Shown here one piece after another: positions 13,285-25,178 of a stretch of DNA of 64,000 nucleotides. How positions within the stretch are numbered: position 1 is the stretch's first letter; every line of letters starts with the position of its first letter. The notes under the pieces were generated by a model. The model was not told where the DNA came from. It made no database searches and saw only the letters and a list, made by a program, of their open reading frames with translations. The position numbers and the translations under genes are program-made. The stretch comes from Homarus americanus (taxonomy: Eukaryota; Arthropoda; Malacostraca; Decapoda; Nephropidae), in NCBI RefSeq assembly GCF_018991925.1, contig NW_024720711.1, positions 3,743,332-3,807,331 of the forward strand, given 5' to 3'.

Positions 13285-13428
13285 TTAAAATTTCACGACT
13301 TTACAATTATTTGTCTTGTCTACTGATACCTTACCACCCATTTCAGTATCTGGCTCCTCAAAATCCAAAGCTTCTATAGCTGTTCCATCTATTCGGTTCA
13401 TCTTGATGTTTGATTCTTCATGTTCCTT
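13285..13428 (-). CDS. ZCCHC9: ZCCHC9 exon 5 (C-terminus)
   Basis: 47 codons plus stop after acceptor TTTCTCTCATAG. Ends CKVVKF-stop, matching the KVVNF-type end of the family. The middle is acidic (ALDFEEPDTE). It is joined in phase 0 to ...CPDLQ of exon 4. Confidence 0.88.
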   Translation of the reverse strand, partial: KEHEESNIKMNRIDGTAIEALDFEEPDTEMGGKVSVDKTNNCKVVKF

Positions 13429-16400
13429 CTATGAGAGAAAAAAAATCAATTTGGTAAATTTGCATTAACCAACTAGGTATTCAAATACTGTACAAAACTT
13501 TAGGAGAAACCAATGGTATGTCATAATTTCAAGAGAGAATCTTCAGTATTTATATATTTATGCTTCTTTTCTCTTGGCTAACAATGCACATAATATCTGT
13601 CTGGTGGATACAAGAGTTGTCAAGAAATTATTATCACTAGAGCCAAATTATAATAAACTTACAAACGGCACATATACTGTACAATCATCCAACGAGCTGA
13701 GCGAGTGACTGACCACTGATCCGGTGGGCTGGACGCCGTTGTAGTAAAATGGTATATTAACAAACTCCCGAGCCAAATTTCTTGGTATCTAACTTTTTTC
13801 TGGCATTCTTCATATTTTTGCAGGTAAAAGGCTTCAAGACAGGTAGCACCAGTAAAAGAGCTATATCACAATCCCGTGCTTGAAAGTCAAAGAAGATGGT
13901 GCAGGAAAAAAAAGGACAGCCAGTCCGAGGTGATACAGCAACACGAATTGATAACACTTACTTCTAGTGCAGATATTCTGCATATGGCTAATTTCCTTGT
14001 TCAGAAGTTATTTTATTTTTAGAACAATATGAAAGGCATTTATTACTAAAAAAAATTTATTAGTTAAATAAGTTCTGATAGACATTAGCAATTCAACCAA
14101 GTTTTACTTTTATTTCATTTATAACGAATGACTGTTGAACGGGAATCTTTAATGTTTTATTCTTGGGTCCTAAATAATAGAATACCTACAGAGTATACAG
14201 GTATATAAAATGACAATTTTATTATAATTATTTGGGAAAGGTATCAAGAAATGTTTATTTAAACATTTAGTTAGTCTAAACCTCAAAATTTTGTTTTCTG
14301 AAGGTTTCCTGCCTTATGACGAATATCTCTGAAACTGGGACACTCCACCAGGAGGTGTCGAACAGTCAATGAGACCAGGCAGTCATCACAATGGGGAGGG
14401 GGCACCTTATTTTTTTTATCTTGTTTGCACATTCTGTATGAACAAATGTGTGTGCATGTAAAGGAATAAAAGAAAATGAAGAAAATTACGGATACAGTAT
14501 CTTGCCAAAATTACGAGTTGAACAATAACATACAGTAGTTCACAGCTGAGCCTCACCCGATCTGAGTGCTACTGGGTGGCGATAATTACGTGCCGTCTCC
14601 ATGGATATTATTCCTCATTAACCTTTGTTTAGGATTTATCTCGTTTCTGTTCATTTGGCAATCATTTCACTTAGCAATCTGTTTTTCAGGAATGTATCCT
14701 GATCACTAAACAATAGATATCTGTATAGGAAACAAAGAAAGATAGTCACGGTTGGTAGAGATATTTTGAGCCAGATGACAACATAAAGAGACGATTCAAG
14801 TTTCATGAGTCGACCTACAGGTGTATGTGTATTGCAATAGGCACATACACCTCCCTTAGAATGGAAAGAGGTTTATACCTCTTTCCATTAGAGTTGGAGA
14901 CTTGAAAAGGTTTGGGTGAAGCTACCTTGGACAGTTGAAGTTCAGACAGTAGTAAGAGATCGAGGAAAGAGGTTAATATATGTTCCACAGAAGAAAAAAT
15001 ATATCTCAAGCCGCAAATGTTGTAAAAATGTGTGTGAAGGAAGTCGATTCTCCAGCAACTGTGGTGACGTTAGTTAAGGCCCCAGTAGTTTGATGACAGT
15101 TGAATTGGCCCTGGGGTCCACAGCCTTCCCGACCGGTGAGACCCATCCAAGAAGGCCCCGTTTTAATAATACTGAATTTTGAACTGACACCATAAATAAA
15201 TAAATAGAAAAATACAACAAATCAAGATTGAAAAAATTTAAGTTGTCAAAGTATTATAAACAATTGTGACCCTGCAACTGTGTAAATGAGGAAGAAAGTC
15301 AGATCAGTAACCTAGGACTTGGTCACAATTTTTGTGATGCCAAATAACAGCAGGTTCTATCATTAGACAACACATTATGTTTCCAATATCTTTTAAGGCA
15401 GTAATACCTCTCTGTTTGATAGCTGCCTACGACCTACTTGAGTGAGCTGAAATGAGAATGGGTGAGGTGGATGAGCAATGTGACATTGAAAGACAGGAAG
15501 CTCTGTTTTAAGCTAGGAGGGTGGCAGGGTACTAAAATTATTGGCAAAGTTTTGCATAGAGATAAGCTGAGATGGTTTGGGCATGTGGAGAGAATGGATG
15601 AGGCCAACTGGGTCAAGAGATGCATGAGCCTAAATGTGAAAGGGAGACCCAGGAGCAGGCAAAGACTGACATGGGAAAAAGTTGTAAGAAATTACATTTA
15701 GAGTTAAGAACTTAACGAGAGAGGCTGCCATCAGGCAACCACAGATAACCCACACAACTGTGGAAAATGACAGTAAACCAATGATGGTGATGATGAGTGA
15801 TGTGCACACAAAGGAGGACCATTAAAGGTTTCAGTTATAGCAACAGCTCTTACCTGTTCTACTGAGGTGTAGAATGCTATACACTGATAGTACTGCTTAA
15901 ACAAAATGAACTCACAAAGTTTGTATAAAAAAGATGAGTAATCACACAAAAGTATACTAACCTGCAAGTCTGGACAATCTTTCACAAAATGTTCTACTGA
16001 TCCACAACCTCTGCAAGCCCCTCCATTTGGGTAGAGTCCTCGGGGATTGTCAGGGCACTCTCGGGATATGTGTCCCATATCTCCGCAGATGAAGCACTTT
16101 GCATGGGGATAGACCGAACCTTTCCGTTTCACTGAGCATTCTCGAGATGTGTGCTCTGTTGATCCACACTGAGAAGAAAGTCATTAATTATTAAAGTCAT
16201 AAGTTTCCAAAGATAAATAAATTATCATATCAGAAAGAACTTACATTAGTAAACTGCAAAGCAAAATGTTAGAAATGGAGATCTTCTCCACAACCCAAAA
16301 ACTAAGTGTACCAAGGTGCAATGATTGTGAAGAAAATTTTTTTAAGTCTGGTGCTCAGGCCACCCACCACCAGCATACTGTACTTGTACAGTCTCAGAAA

Positions 16401-19400
16401 GGCCATTAAGTGTACTATGTAAGACAAAAAAATCTTATTATAGAGTACAGTACTGTAAGTGCCAATACCTACCGGGTAAACCTAATTTTCATATTATTAT
16501 GACAATTTTTTAACCATCATATATAGAAAACAGGCTGCAAGTTCTGATGTTGTTAGTAATATCTTCATCAGCTGGATTCCCTTTTAACCGGAATTCTCCG
16601 ATAGCCGGAACTGAAGTTTGCTTGGAATTTGGAAAGATTTTCTGAGGGGTGCATTTTCTGGAAATTCAGAGAATATTTTCCCGGTAGTACAGTACCTGGC
16701 AAATTCCGGGTCGGGGATTTTTTTCCTTGGTTTGAGAGATGAAAGTCGGGTGTAATTTCTGGAAATGACGAGAAAAATTCCAGGGACGGGGAATTTTTTT
16801 CAGGGCTTGAGAGATGAGAGGTCATACCTGCCATTAAATATCTCATCTCATTCCTGCAACTAGTGGGAGAAGAAAAGACCGAAAAACAATGGAAAGGCAA
16901 TGATCAAAGACATGACGGCTCAAGAGTGAGAGAATTATCCAAAAAGGCAAGTAATATTTGATAACCTCAAGCAGTTTTGACCATGTCTTGTCAGTTAATA
17001 GAGCACTTAAAAATCCTACATATACTGTAATGCCAAGTTCATACTCTGTAAAAGTGAGTTAGGAATAGGAAGGGCAACTAACCATTAAACCTGCTTCAAA
17101 TCTACCTGATGGCAACTAGGACACCAAGCCATAAGGTAATTCTGATTAACTTCTGCAAGTGTGGAAAATGGTGGTGAAAATGATGATCCTGCCTCTGAAG
17201 TGGGACATACAATGAATCTACCATACCATGGCCTATCTCTGACAGCAATCAACTAGGAAAAACAGCCTTAAACAACAAGTACGGGAAATATCCACCTAAA
17301 AGGCCTACTTCCCAAAATACCATCAGATTCCAAGATATTGTATTCCGAAAAACCAGAAGAATTCCTGCTTAAAGAGGCAGATTGAACACATAGAAGAATG
17401 ATGACACATCACAACCAGCACTCCAATATCTGATTCCCCTGTACAGTACAGCACTTAGTCCCTAGTAATGTCACCCCAATCTTGCTTACACAGCACACTT
17501 CATGGGGATCAGAGCCAGTACTACAGAATGAAATTCTGACTCACAAAGAGACCTAAGTGTCCTATTAGTTATACTCGTATATTACCAGCTGTAATAATAA
17601 TCATAAATTGTAAGAGGAAAGCCATTGTGGTTACTTACTGTATAGCAAATAGCTAACTGCCCTTCCTTTGTGTCTTCTGATACTTCTGGACAAGCAGAGA
17701 CCATATGACCTGGTTTGCGACATTTCAAGCACAGCAATTTCCTTTCATTTTTCAAAAATCGTTCCTCTTTGCGGCGCTCTTTTCGTAGAATCATCTGCAA
17801 CTCTTCCTCAGATACACCTTCTGAAGTTAGCTGTGCTGTAATATAAAAGTAATAAGTCCCAACTTTAATGTAAGCTTAAGTAACCACCCTACCAAAATAA
17901 GGTTTCATAGCTCAGTAAGAGTTGCTAAGAATGCATGAGATTATACCCTTAAATTCCATTTAAAAAACCTGACAATGACTAGATGTAGTGTAGTATTTCA
18001 CAGTAGGCACAGTGCCTTTGATTTTCTAAAACAACCATTGTCAGGTTGATGAATGAGTATAAACTTCTCTGCTAACAATGTGAAGATTCAAACCCTGTAG
18101 ATGCTTCAAAATGCTGAATAAAGATGGATTGTGAGTCTAAAACTCTTCATTATTTCTTAGTTTTTAAGTGACCAGATAGGATTTTAAAACCAAATCTTCA
18201 GTTCCTGCCACCTACCAACACACACCGTGTACTACTAAGTATTTACTGCCTGTCGTTTGATCGTTGTCTTCCGTGCTTCCCTGTTATCAGTGCATACACT
18301 ATAGCTGTGCATCACTTTTATTGTTGTGACTATTATGGGTTATTAAGTACATGGACTGTTCATATACCCTGTACGGCTGTGATATTGTGTAAAGTGAGTG
18401 AACTTTGTGATAATGCCAGGTAAGCGTGCTACTGTTTCACCTCCTTACTTAGGCAAGACCAAGCACTCTCTGCGAGTCCTTGAGCTTGGAGGTGAAGCTT
18501 GACATTATATGGCATGAGAAAGTACTTGGCCTTGCACAGTCAATGAAGTCCACCATTCTTAAGAAGGCACCTGCACTGAAGACCGTCACCCGCCAGTGGA
18601 CTTGGTGAGTGTTACTTTGCTCTACTGTATGTTATTTTTATAGCAAATTTGTTTCCCTCATTTTAGCAACAATTTCACTTACATTAGGTTTTTTAGGAAC
18701 ACATCCCTATTGTTAAACGAGGGATGCCTGTATTTTCGTGGGTCATTTACGGCAAATAATAGTTAGCCGGTACAGTACACGCCCACAGTAAAAGCTACTT
18801 TATCCTGGCTTTGCCTGCTGTACCCTTATATTCATTCTTTACTCTATATTGCTACATGAAGAACAAACCCTCATGCACTACACAGTAGGGTCTCAGAGTA
18901 CATGAGAGTTACGTTGCTGGGATCCTGCATGTGTGAATTCGCGTATATTCTGGTCCCCCTTGTATTATATACTGTAGGTATAACCCCCGTTTTAACTAAG
19001 GTATCCCTACCCAAAGTAAAAAGGCAGCTGTGTGAACTCCCACAAACCATATTATACCCTGTAAAAAAACAGCATAGTTTTCTCACTCTCACCACCATGA
19101 GCACTGCCACTAAAATTCACCAGTAAAGAAAAACTTTATGAGAGCCTGGGAGATGTTCACAGAACTAGTGCGAGAGAGATGTCTTGGTGAGCTGCTGTGG
19201 CTAGTGAGGTTATTATTATAATCATAATTAATTTAGGCAGCCCCTTCTGGCAATAAGCCCAACCAGCTGCACCATCAAAATAGATAGTTAAATAAATAAA
19301 TACTAAAATTATGAAAAAATATATGCTTTTGAAGTTATGATATGATAAATAAGAGGGATGCTGGGTGGGTAAACTTGATTCTCACCCAAAAGATGCTGGG

Positions 19401-22400
19401 CTAGCGTGAGATACTGGGCGAGTTGGCTCGAGCAAGGGTAGTCAGGGGGTCAGAAGCATATAAGCGGGGTTGCATACTACAAATGTACAAACTCTGCGAC
19501 CCGAGTGTATAGGCCACTTTTTCTTTTGTTTGAGTCTGTTTATATCACTAGTAACATTGTTGCCAAGTTGAACAAGTCACTGTAGCCACATTCCCCTCAC
19601 TCTCTCCTTACCAATCTGTGCTGTGACAAATGTTTTGGTTATTATTCAGATCGTAATTTCAATTAGATACGTATTTTTTTCTCAATTACAGGCACACACA
19701 ATCCTACATATCGAATGTGCAAAAAATATATAAAGAAATCATTACCAGTATAATAAATGGAATAGTTCCATATATACTTGGTCATGGTTTCAAATTTATT
19801 TTTAATATTTAATAGTGATAGTCCTTTTAGTATGAGTGGTGATGGAAATTTACCATAAATCATTAAAATCATCTGGAAGTAATAAAACCCAACAAGAACT
19901 TATTAAAACCAATGATAAAACGGGTATTAAGCATTTTTTTATTTTTTTTTTAAATTTAAGCCATGGTTTAAATCAGCCATGAGAGTTACTGTTACATCAA
20001 TATGAATAATAGACAAATAGTATTTTCTTTGTTTAAAAATGTTGAGGAAATTAGCCAAACTTTCCAAAGATTAAGTACTCCCCCACCCCCCTGTAATCAA
20101 GAAAACCATGACTTTTTTGTACTCAACATAAAACAAACAATATTTACCTCTTAGCTTATGAAGCCTGGATGCTGATTCCTTCTTGACCCAGAAACCATCA
20201 AATTTGACAACTTCACTGTCAGTAGGTTTTGAGCTGCTGTTGTCCTTCACTGAATGGCTATGATTACTATTGTCCTTCACTGAATGGCTATGATTACTAT
20301 CACTTCCACCCATGAACTTAAATACATAAGGGGACTTCCTTAATCCTCCCATTCTACGTCCCCTCAGTTCTTTCAACAATTTTCGATTCTCAAATAGCTT
20401 TTCCTTTTTCATGGCTCGCTGAAATGTTATTTGTTCCTCTCTTGTTAGCTCTTCTATCTCATTTCCATCTGTTCTTGCAGAATATATACTTTTCAATTTC
20501 TCTGTTTTCACAGAAGTGAGTCTCTCAACTGCTTCCCGCTTCACCCAAAAGCCATCAAACTGAGTCATCACGTCATTTTCTTCAAAAACAAGAGGATTTT
20601 CTTCAGAGACTTGAGGATTTTCTTCAGAGGTGCGAGGATTTTCTTCAGAGACATGAGGATTTTCTTCCGAGGCCAGAGGATTTTCTTCCAAGGCCAGAGG
20701 ATTTTCTTCCGAGGCACGGGGATTTCCTTCAGAGATGCGAGGAACAGTTTGATTCTCATTCTGAAGATTAAGGTTACCAAGAACACAATTTTCTAACTTG
20801 ATGCTGTTTGCACCTGTTCCCCAATTTCTGAGCTTCATTTTTTTATTTCTTTTGGGAGTGTATCTTTGCTCAAAACATTTTGTAACACTAACATCGCCTT
20901 TACTCTCACAATCTTCCTTTCCCTCACCCAACCTTCCTGTGAAATCATCACCAACTAAATTTGGTGCCTTCTCACTGGGATCTTCTTTCTTGACATTCTC
21001 ATCATTATCAATAAATACTTGATCATTCTCATCTTTGATGCTCTTTTTTTTACTTTTCCTTACTTTCTTATTTGCTTTCTGCAATTTTTTAGTTATACTT
21101 TTATCTCGAGTATTCACTTGCTTCTCATCACTTATTAACTTCTTCTGTTCATACATCAATTCAATCCTCAGCGCCCTGTGGGCTTTCCTTTTTGCTTTCA
21201 TCAGTTTTCTCATTACCTGAAAAAGATTACAAGGAATATAATATCAACAGATCTAAGCTTACACATTAGAATTAGAAATTTGTAATAATATTGACTTCAG
21301 GATAATTGATAGCCTCAAATTTTAAAAGAATCCAACTGTCCTTGGAATCAAATTTCCAGGAGCCCCACAAAATCCAAGAATCCTATAATTCCAGCTTAAA
21401 AATTCAAGCGTCCAACCCATTTTTTTTATTTTAAATTTGGTTAGTAGTGTATTGCCACACAACATGGTATAAAGTCAACTATAGTATACAGTAACCATTT
21501 TTAAAATGTGAAATATCATTCAGTATAATAACAAATGTAGTCCCCAAAAACAGTATCATTAGTCATGAGGTCAATGTGATTTGAGGCTTTCAGAGCAATG
21601 TTACTCGACCTATTTCTGAACAGTTGGTAGTTCTCCATCTGCAACCTTTGAGCATGAATGAGTACAGTACATCTGTTTTTGAATGATGTGAATCCTCCGA
21701 GGCTTCAGATGTTGTAAATGGACACCAACACCAAGCCAGTCCAGTCTTCAACAGGATTTTACATCAAATGGAGCAAGGAAATATCGAGGAGACATCGCAA
21801 GATGTGAGATGTGCTGTTGGCCTTCACAACAAAGGTATACATAATGCTGAGATAGCACGGTGAACTAAGGTGAGCAAACCCACAGTATGATGATGGGTTA
21901 GCCGCCATGAAACAACCGATGCCACACCAGGGGTGGATCCAGGAATATCAAAAGAGGGGGCCCAAGAATTTGTGGGTGGTGGAACACGGCGAGCCCACCC
22001 AGCTGGGGTTTTGTGGGGGTGCTGTATGCCCCCTCCTAGAATATATATTTTTTAAATCTGGCCAATATCATGGGCATTTTGAGATCATTTTGAAGCCATA
22101 TGCACTTGATATTAGGAGATATTCTGAGGTCAATAATTACTTTTTACTATACAAAAATGCCTGAGTACAATAACCCTCAATAAACAAATGGGTTAGGTGT
22201 AAAAATAAATAAAGAAATTAATAAAGAAATAAATAAAAATAAAAATCGTTACGTGAACTTTTGTATTTTGAATAACAGAACAAATGGGGATATTACGGTT
22301 CAATTCCCAATGACAAAAATACCCCAATATTATACCCCAAAATATGAAATTGGTCCACAAACAGGAAAAAGACCTACCAAGAACCATTAAGGACAAGCTA

Positions 22401-24068
22401 AAACAAAGTTTAACATAGCCGTCATTTGTATAGACGCCGGCTGTGTCACACGTGGCTATGCCACTGTTCTCAATCCTCACCATAGCGACAGCCCGACTGG
22501 GGACGCTCTCACATCCTGCTTTCTCATCCAAAGTGTTTATTCCTTTTGTGTTTTTGACTTTATGATAATTATTAATTTTACTTTTTTTTGCACATTATGT
22601 ACAGTACGTGGGACTGTGTTCATATAACTGAGTAAAACGGTGAGGAAACTTAAGTTTACTGACGTGAAATTACCAGTTGAATAATAACCAAAATATAACT
22701 CCCGGCTAACTTTCACTGGCTTACGAAGAAATGTTTATTCTCTATGTTATTGACTTTATAATTTGTTTTTCATTATGAATGAGGATTGTGTGAGCATGTA
22801 AATGAATAAAACAAAAAAAAATAAGAAGAATTATGTTTACACTGTTAATATAACTAAGAATTGAAAAATAACCATAAAATACAGTGAGGTATGCTATAAC
22901 GAATCTAATTGGTTCTAGAACCTTGTTCGACATACGATTAATCCGTTCCAGGCCCCCAAATACAACCACTTAACACTGAAAAATATAATATAAAATTGTA
23001 AAAAAGTGCATAAATATGCATCTAAACCCCTGAAATAAAGAATATCATTAATACTTGTAATAAAAAAACAATAAATTAGTATAAAAAAAAAAAAAAACTA
23101 ATGTTCGTTGCAGGAGTTTCGTTCGTTATAGCATTCTCAATTTTATAGGTAAAACCGTTCGTTATAGGAATATTCGTAGTAGAATCCATTCGTCATAGCA
23201 TACCCCACTGTAACTATTACCAAAGCCTTGTTGTGAGAGTGCTTGGGGTATGTGGTTGCCCCAGCTGACTCCTGGGGGTGAACGATTTGAAATTTTGCCA
23301 GGACCCAAATTCCTATAAGTGGGGCAAGCTTTCATAACACAAAAAACAGGTGGGTAATTTAGGAAATTTGTATTAAGCATATTTTCGTATCTCAAACATT
23401 CATATAGCGAGGGATACCATTATACTAACCTGTCTGTACAATACTATGAATCATTTTAACATTTTATACCAAACATAACTTAGAAAATTTTAAAAATTAG
23501 TTTCTACCTCTTGTTCACCATGGTTTCCTTCTTTCAAACTTGCTTTAAGCTGGTCCAATTTCTCTACCATTTCCCGTTTGACCCACATATTATCATATCG
23601 AGTCATTCTCTCATTGTCTTCATAGGGAAGATCAATCCAAGGTCTCTCTATCCCATTCTTAAAAACCTTTACCCGCTGACCCTCTGAATTGATAGTAAAT
23701 TCCTGCTTTAATTCAGTCACATTCTTTTTGTCTTTCTTCTTCTTCTTCTTCTTCTTTCCTGCTTCACTTGTACTGGTTACTGCCTGCATAACTTCATTTT
23801 CTTTCTCTCCTTGTACAGTTATGTCCAACTTCTCATTGTCTGTAATTTTTAGTTGCTTCTTATCTTTATCATCTTCTTTTGCTTCAGTAATAAATGTACT
23901 TTCTCCATCTTTCAGATTTTGTTTCTTCCTTTTCTTGGGTTTCTTCTCTTCACTAACTTTTTCAACTGTGTCATTTCGCTGTGCAACTATATCTGACCAC
24001 GGTGTTGCTTCTTCCAATACACGTTTATTTGAGCCTTTTGAGCCATCAGCACGTGCAAAGCGAACCAT
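13285..24068 (-). CDS. ZCCHC9: ZCCHC9-type CCHC zinc-knuckle protein (five exons)
   Basis: Join of 24068-23508, 21216-20148, 17835-17639, 16168-15962 and 13428-13285 gives 725 codons with matching phases at all four junctions. ZCCHC9 is a nucleolar, RNA-associated CCHC protein of animals. The family signature is clear: a start like MVRFAR..., an early PWSDI motif, four zinc knuckles (residues about 579-592, 607-620, 634-647, 661-674) with the block CPDNPRGLYPNGGACRGCGS, and a C-terminal KVVKF. The human protein is about 270 residues; this one is far longer because exons 1-2 encode a charged, Lys-rich N-terminal region with three WVK-repeat motifs and an EENP repeat. The open frame is intact throughout. 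An upstream 5' UTR exon is likely, since TTTTGCAG precedes the start by about 30 bp. Confidence 0.92.
14280..14404 (-). pseudogene. LINE C-terminal zinc-finger relic
   Basis: The minus-strand reading VPPPHCDDCLVSLTVRHLLV-ECPSFRDIRHKAG carries the C-x2-C-x8-H-x4-C cluster of Jockey/I-group LINE C-termini. Only about 40 codons remain. It lies in ZCCHC9 intron 4, in the gene's orientation. Confidence 0.7.
15050..15215 (+). repeat. Possible SINE fragment with (TAAA)n tail
   Basis: Sequence with CCCTGGGGTCCACAGCCTTC and a terminal ATAAATAAATAAATA tail. Similar tailed segments, only loosely alike, occur at about 19215-19305 and 49380-49470. The tail suggests reverse transcription; the class is uncertain. 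Confidence 0.35.
15255..15358 (+). repeat. Dispersed SINE-core-like repeat, copy 2
   Basis: Matches 10668-10772 (inverted) and 49609-49700. It shares AAAGTCAGATCAG and ACTTGGTCACAATTTTTGTG. In ZCCHC9 intron 4. Confidence 0.75.
15421..15760 (+). pseudogene. LINE RT C-terminal relic
   Basis: An 80-codon frame reading MRWMSNVTLKDRK and DKLRWFGHVERMDEANWVKR, then RPRSRQRLTWEKVVRN, the classic C-terminal region of RTE/other LINE RTs. Read-through in the same frame adds LTREAAIRQPQ. It lies antisense within ZCCHC9 intron 4; no catalytic core remains. Confidence 0.8.
15962..16168 (-). CDS. ZCCHC9: ZCCHC9 exon 4 (knuckles 2-4)
   Basis: 69 codons from acceptor TTCTTCTCAG to donor GTTAGT, phase 0 both sides. 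Encodes the rest of knuckle 2 (CGSTEHTSREC), knuckle 3 (CFICGDMGHISREC) and knuckle 4 (CRGCGSVEHFVKDC). This is the most conserved and diagnostic part of the gene. Confidence 0.96.
16568..16830. repeat. Degenerate CCGGAA-rich transposon relic
   Basis: Contains TTTTAACCGGAATTCTCCGA and several TTTTC(T)GGAAATT-like words. Similar degenerate blocks lie at 34000-34312, 41940-42145 and 42405-42565, two of them ending in ...GGAGATATTACT or GGGGATATTACT. I read them as remnants of a pogo/Tigger-type DNA transposon family; alignment is needed. Confidence 0.45.
17639..17835 (-). CDS. ZCCHC9: ZCCHC9 exon 3 (knuckle 1)
   Basis: Phase 1 acceptor (TATTACAG) joins G to CA for Ala, then QLTSEGVSEEEL, a basic helix and the first knuckle CLKCRKPGHMVSAC. 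The exon ends ICYT at donor GTAAGT, so the first Cys of knuckle 2 (C607) lies here and its partner is in the next exon. Confidence 0.93.
18412..18740 (+). pseudogene. Tigger/pogo-like transposase N-terminal relic
   Basis: Reads MPGKRATVSPPYLGKTKHSL, then after a frameshift EVKLDIIWHEKVLGLAQSMKSTI, resembling the CENP-B-type helix-turn-helix start (MPGKR..., ...KLDII...) of pogo-superfamily transposases. The fragment ends near TTAAACGAGGGATGCCTGTA (18714-18733), which looks like a terminal inverted repeat. In ZCCHC9 intron 2. Confidence 0.6.
20148..21216 (-). CDS. ZCCHC9: ZCCHC9 exon 2
   Basis: 356 codons plus 1 nt between acceptor TCTTTTTCAG and donor GTAAAT. Starts V-MRKLMKAKRKAHRA (basic). 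It includes an imperfect EENP tandem repeat (protein residues about 349-401), a duplicated NHSHSVKDNS, and two further WVK motifs (FDGFWVKREAVERL about 407-420; FDGFWVKKESASRL about 526-539). The open frame in between has no stop over more than 1 kb. Confidence 0.88.
21928..22180 (+). mobile_element. GGGGTGGATCC MITE family, copy 1
   Basis: Begins CAGGGGTGGATCCAGGAATA. Internal words GGCCAATATCATGGGCATTT and TTGAAGCCATATG are shared with 29203-29485; 27234-27545 shares TGGTCAG and the ends. The right end is not intact. Non-autonomous element in ZCCHC9 intron 1. Confidence 0.75.
22882..23210. mobile_element. Tc1/mariner/pogo-type MITE with TA target duplication
   Basis: 329 bp flanked by TA. 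The left end CAGTGAGGTATGCTATAACG and the inverted right end CAGTGGGGTATGCTATGACG match over about 23 bp with two differences. The interior is AT-rich and non-coding. In ZCCHC9 intron 1. Confidence 0.88.
23508..24068 (-). CDS. ZCCHC9: ZCCHC9 exon 1 (coding)
   Basis: 187 codons from ATG at 24068. It begins MVRFARADGS and PWSDIVAQ, family-specific N-terminal motifs, then runs of Lys/Glu including KKKKKKKKDKK. Residues 157-171 hold the first WVK motif (RYDNMWVKREMVEKL). The donor after ...GEQE is GTAGAA, phase 0. A TTTTGCAG acceptor-like site just upstream of the ATG suggests a separate 5' UTR exon. Confidence 0.88.
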
Positions 24069-24290
24069 TTTTGAAGGCTCTCAGTGGTCTGCTATTATCT
24101 GCAAAATAAATATTGCATGTTAATTCCACAATAAATGTACAGTATAAATGACTTACTATCAAGACAAGTACCACCAGAGAGAACAACAAAGCCTATTATG
24201 TACACTATGCATATGTTTTTAACTTTATATTAGGTTCTACAGTAAACATGTACTGTACTACATACCCATACAGTACTGTACTGTAATACA

Positions 24291-24593
24291 GGGGTTCACA
24301 AACTTTTCTTAGTCAAGGAACCCTATAAGCCACATGTAATATTTTCTGGAACCCCAATCAGAGCCACCCACCCGTACTCTTTTCCCTTATTAACCAAAAT
24401 GACTACTAAATTACATCTAAGTAAAAAACTATCTACAGTATAAGTATTTCTCTGTTAAAGTTAAGCTCAAGTTAAAAGAGTTCCATTTATGAATTATAAA
24501 CTGCAGAGCTTTGATTTGTTATTATTATTATTATTTAATTTTCTGGAACCCTTAAAGTGTTCATGGAACCCTGGTTGGGAATCACTGTGTGTA
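24291..24593. mobile_element. Degenerate hAT-like MITE
   Basis: Left end CAGGGGTTCACAAACTTTT and inverted right end CACAGTGATTCCCAACC resemble hAT termini. GGAACCC words recur inside near both ends. A clear 8-bp target duplication is not visible. Confidence 0.45.
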
Positions 24594-24956
24594 GTAAGTT
24601 TATCACCAATATTCAGTAATAGTTTACAACAGCATCCTCTTGTAAGGAGGAGCCACTTTAGGAAAAAATTCCACAATGAAAACTTGTTTCTTATCTCTCA
24701 GAAAAAAATAAACAAAAATTAGAGGAATTGTAACTTTCAAACTGTAGTTTTTCTTATATTTTTGTTAAAAGAGTAAATACAGTCACAGTTAAACTGTTGA
24801 CACACACTAACCAATGAGTGATCCAAATACTAAGCAGTGAACTTTCCATATGAACCATTGACAAAATAGCACTTTAACCAACCTGCCTAACCTAATCTAA
24901 AATACTGCACTTCCATCCAAGAATAGGGTTGTTAGGTAAGGCTTGGTTAGTGATAC

Positions 24957-25178
24957 TGCGGGGGGAGTTAGTACTATACAGCGGTAACATGCGTAACTCT
25001 CACCAATATGTCAAGGGTTCGAGCCTTGGCCCGGACACATGTGAGAAAGGTGTTACCCAGTGTAACACTACCAAAAACCACAGATTTCCCAGTCCCCAGT
25101 TTCCTCCGGTATTAACACTGGATAGACCGACCGCCTGAATGCCTAGTACGATGGATAAGTGGCAAAAAAAAAAAAAAG
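24957..25178 (+). repeat. tRNA-derived SINE with poly-A tail
   Basis: A B-box-like GGTTCGAGCC lies at about 25016, some 50 bp after a plausible 5' end. The body ends in a run of 14 A (about 25165-25178). Box A is not clear. The layout of tRNA-like head, body and A-tail indicates a pol III SINE. Confidence 0.5.
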
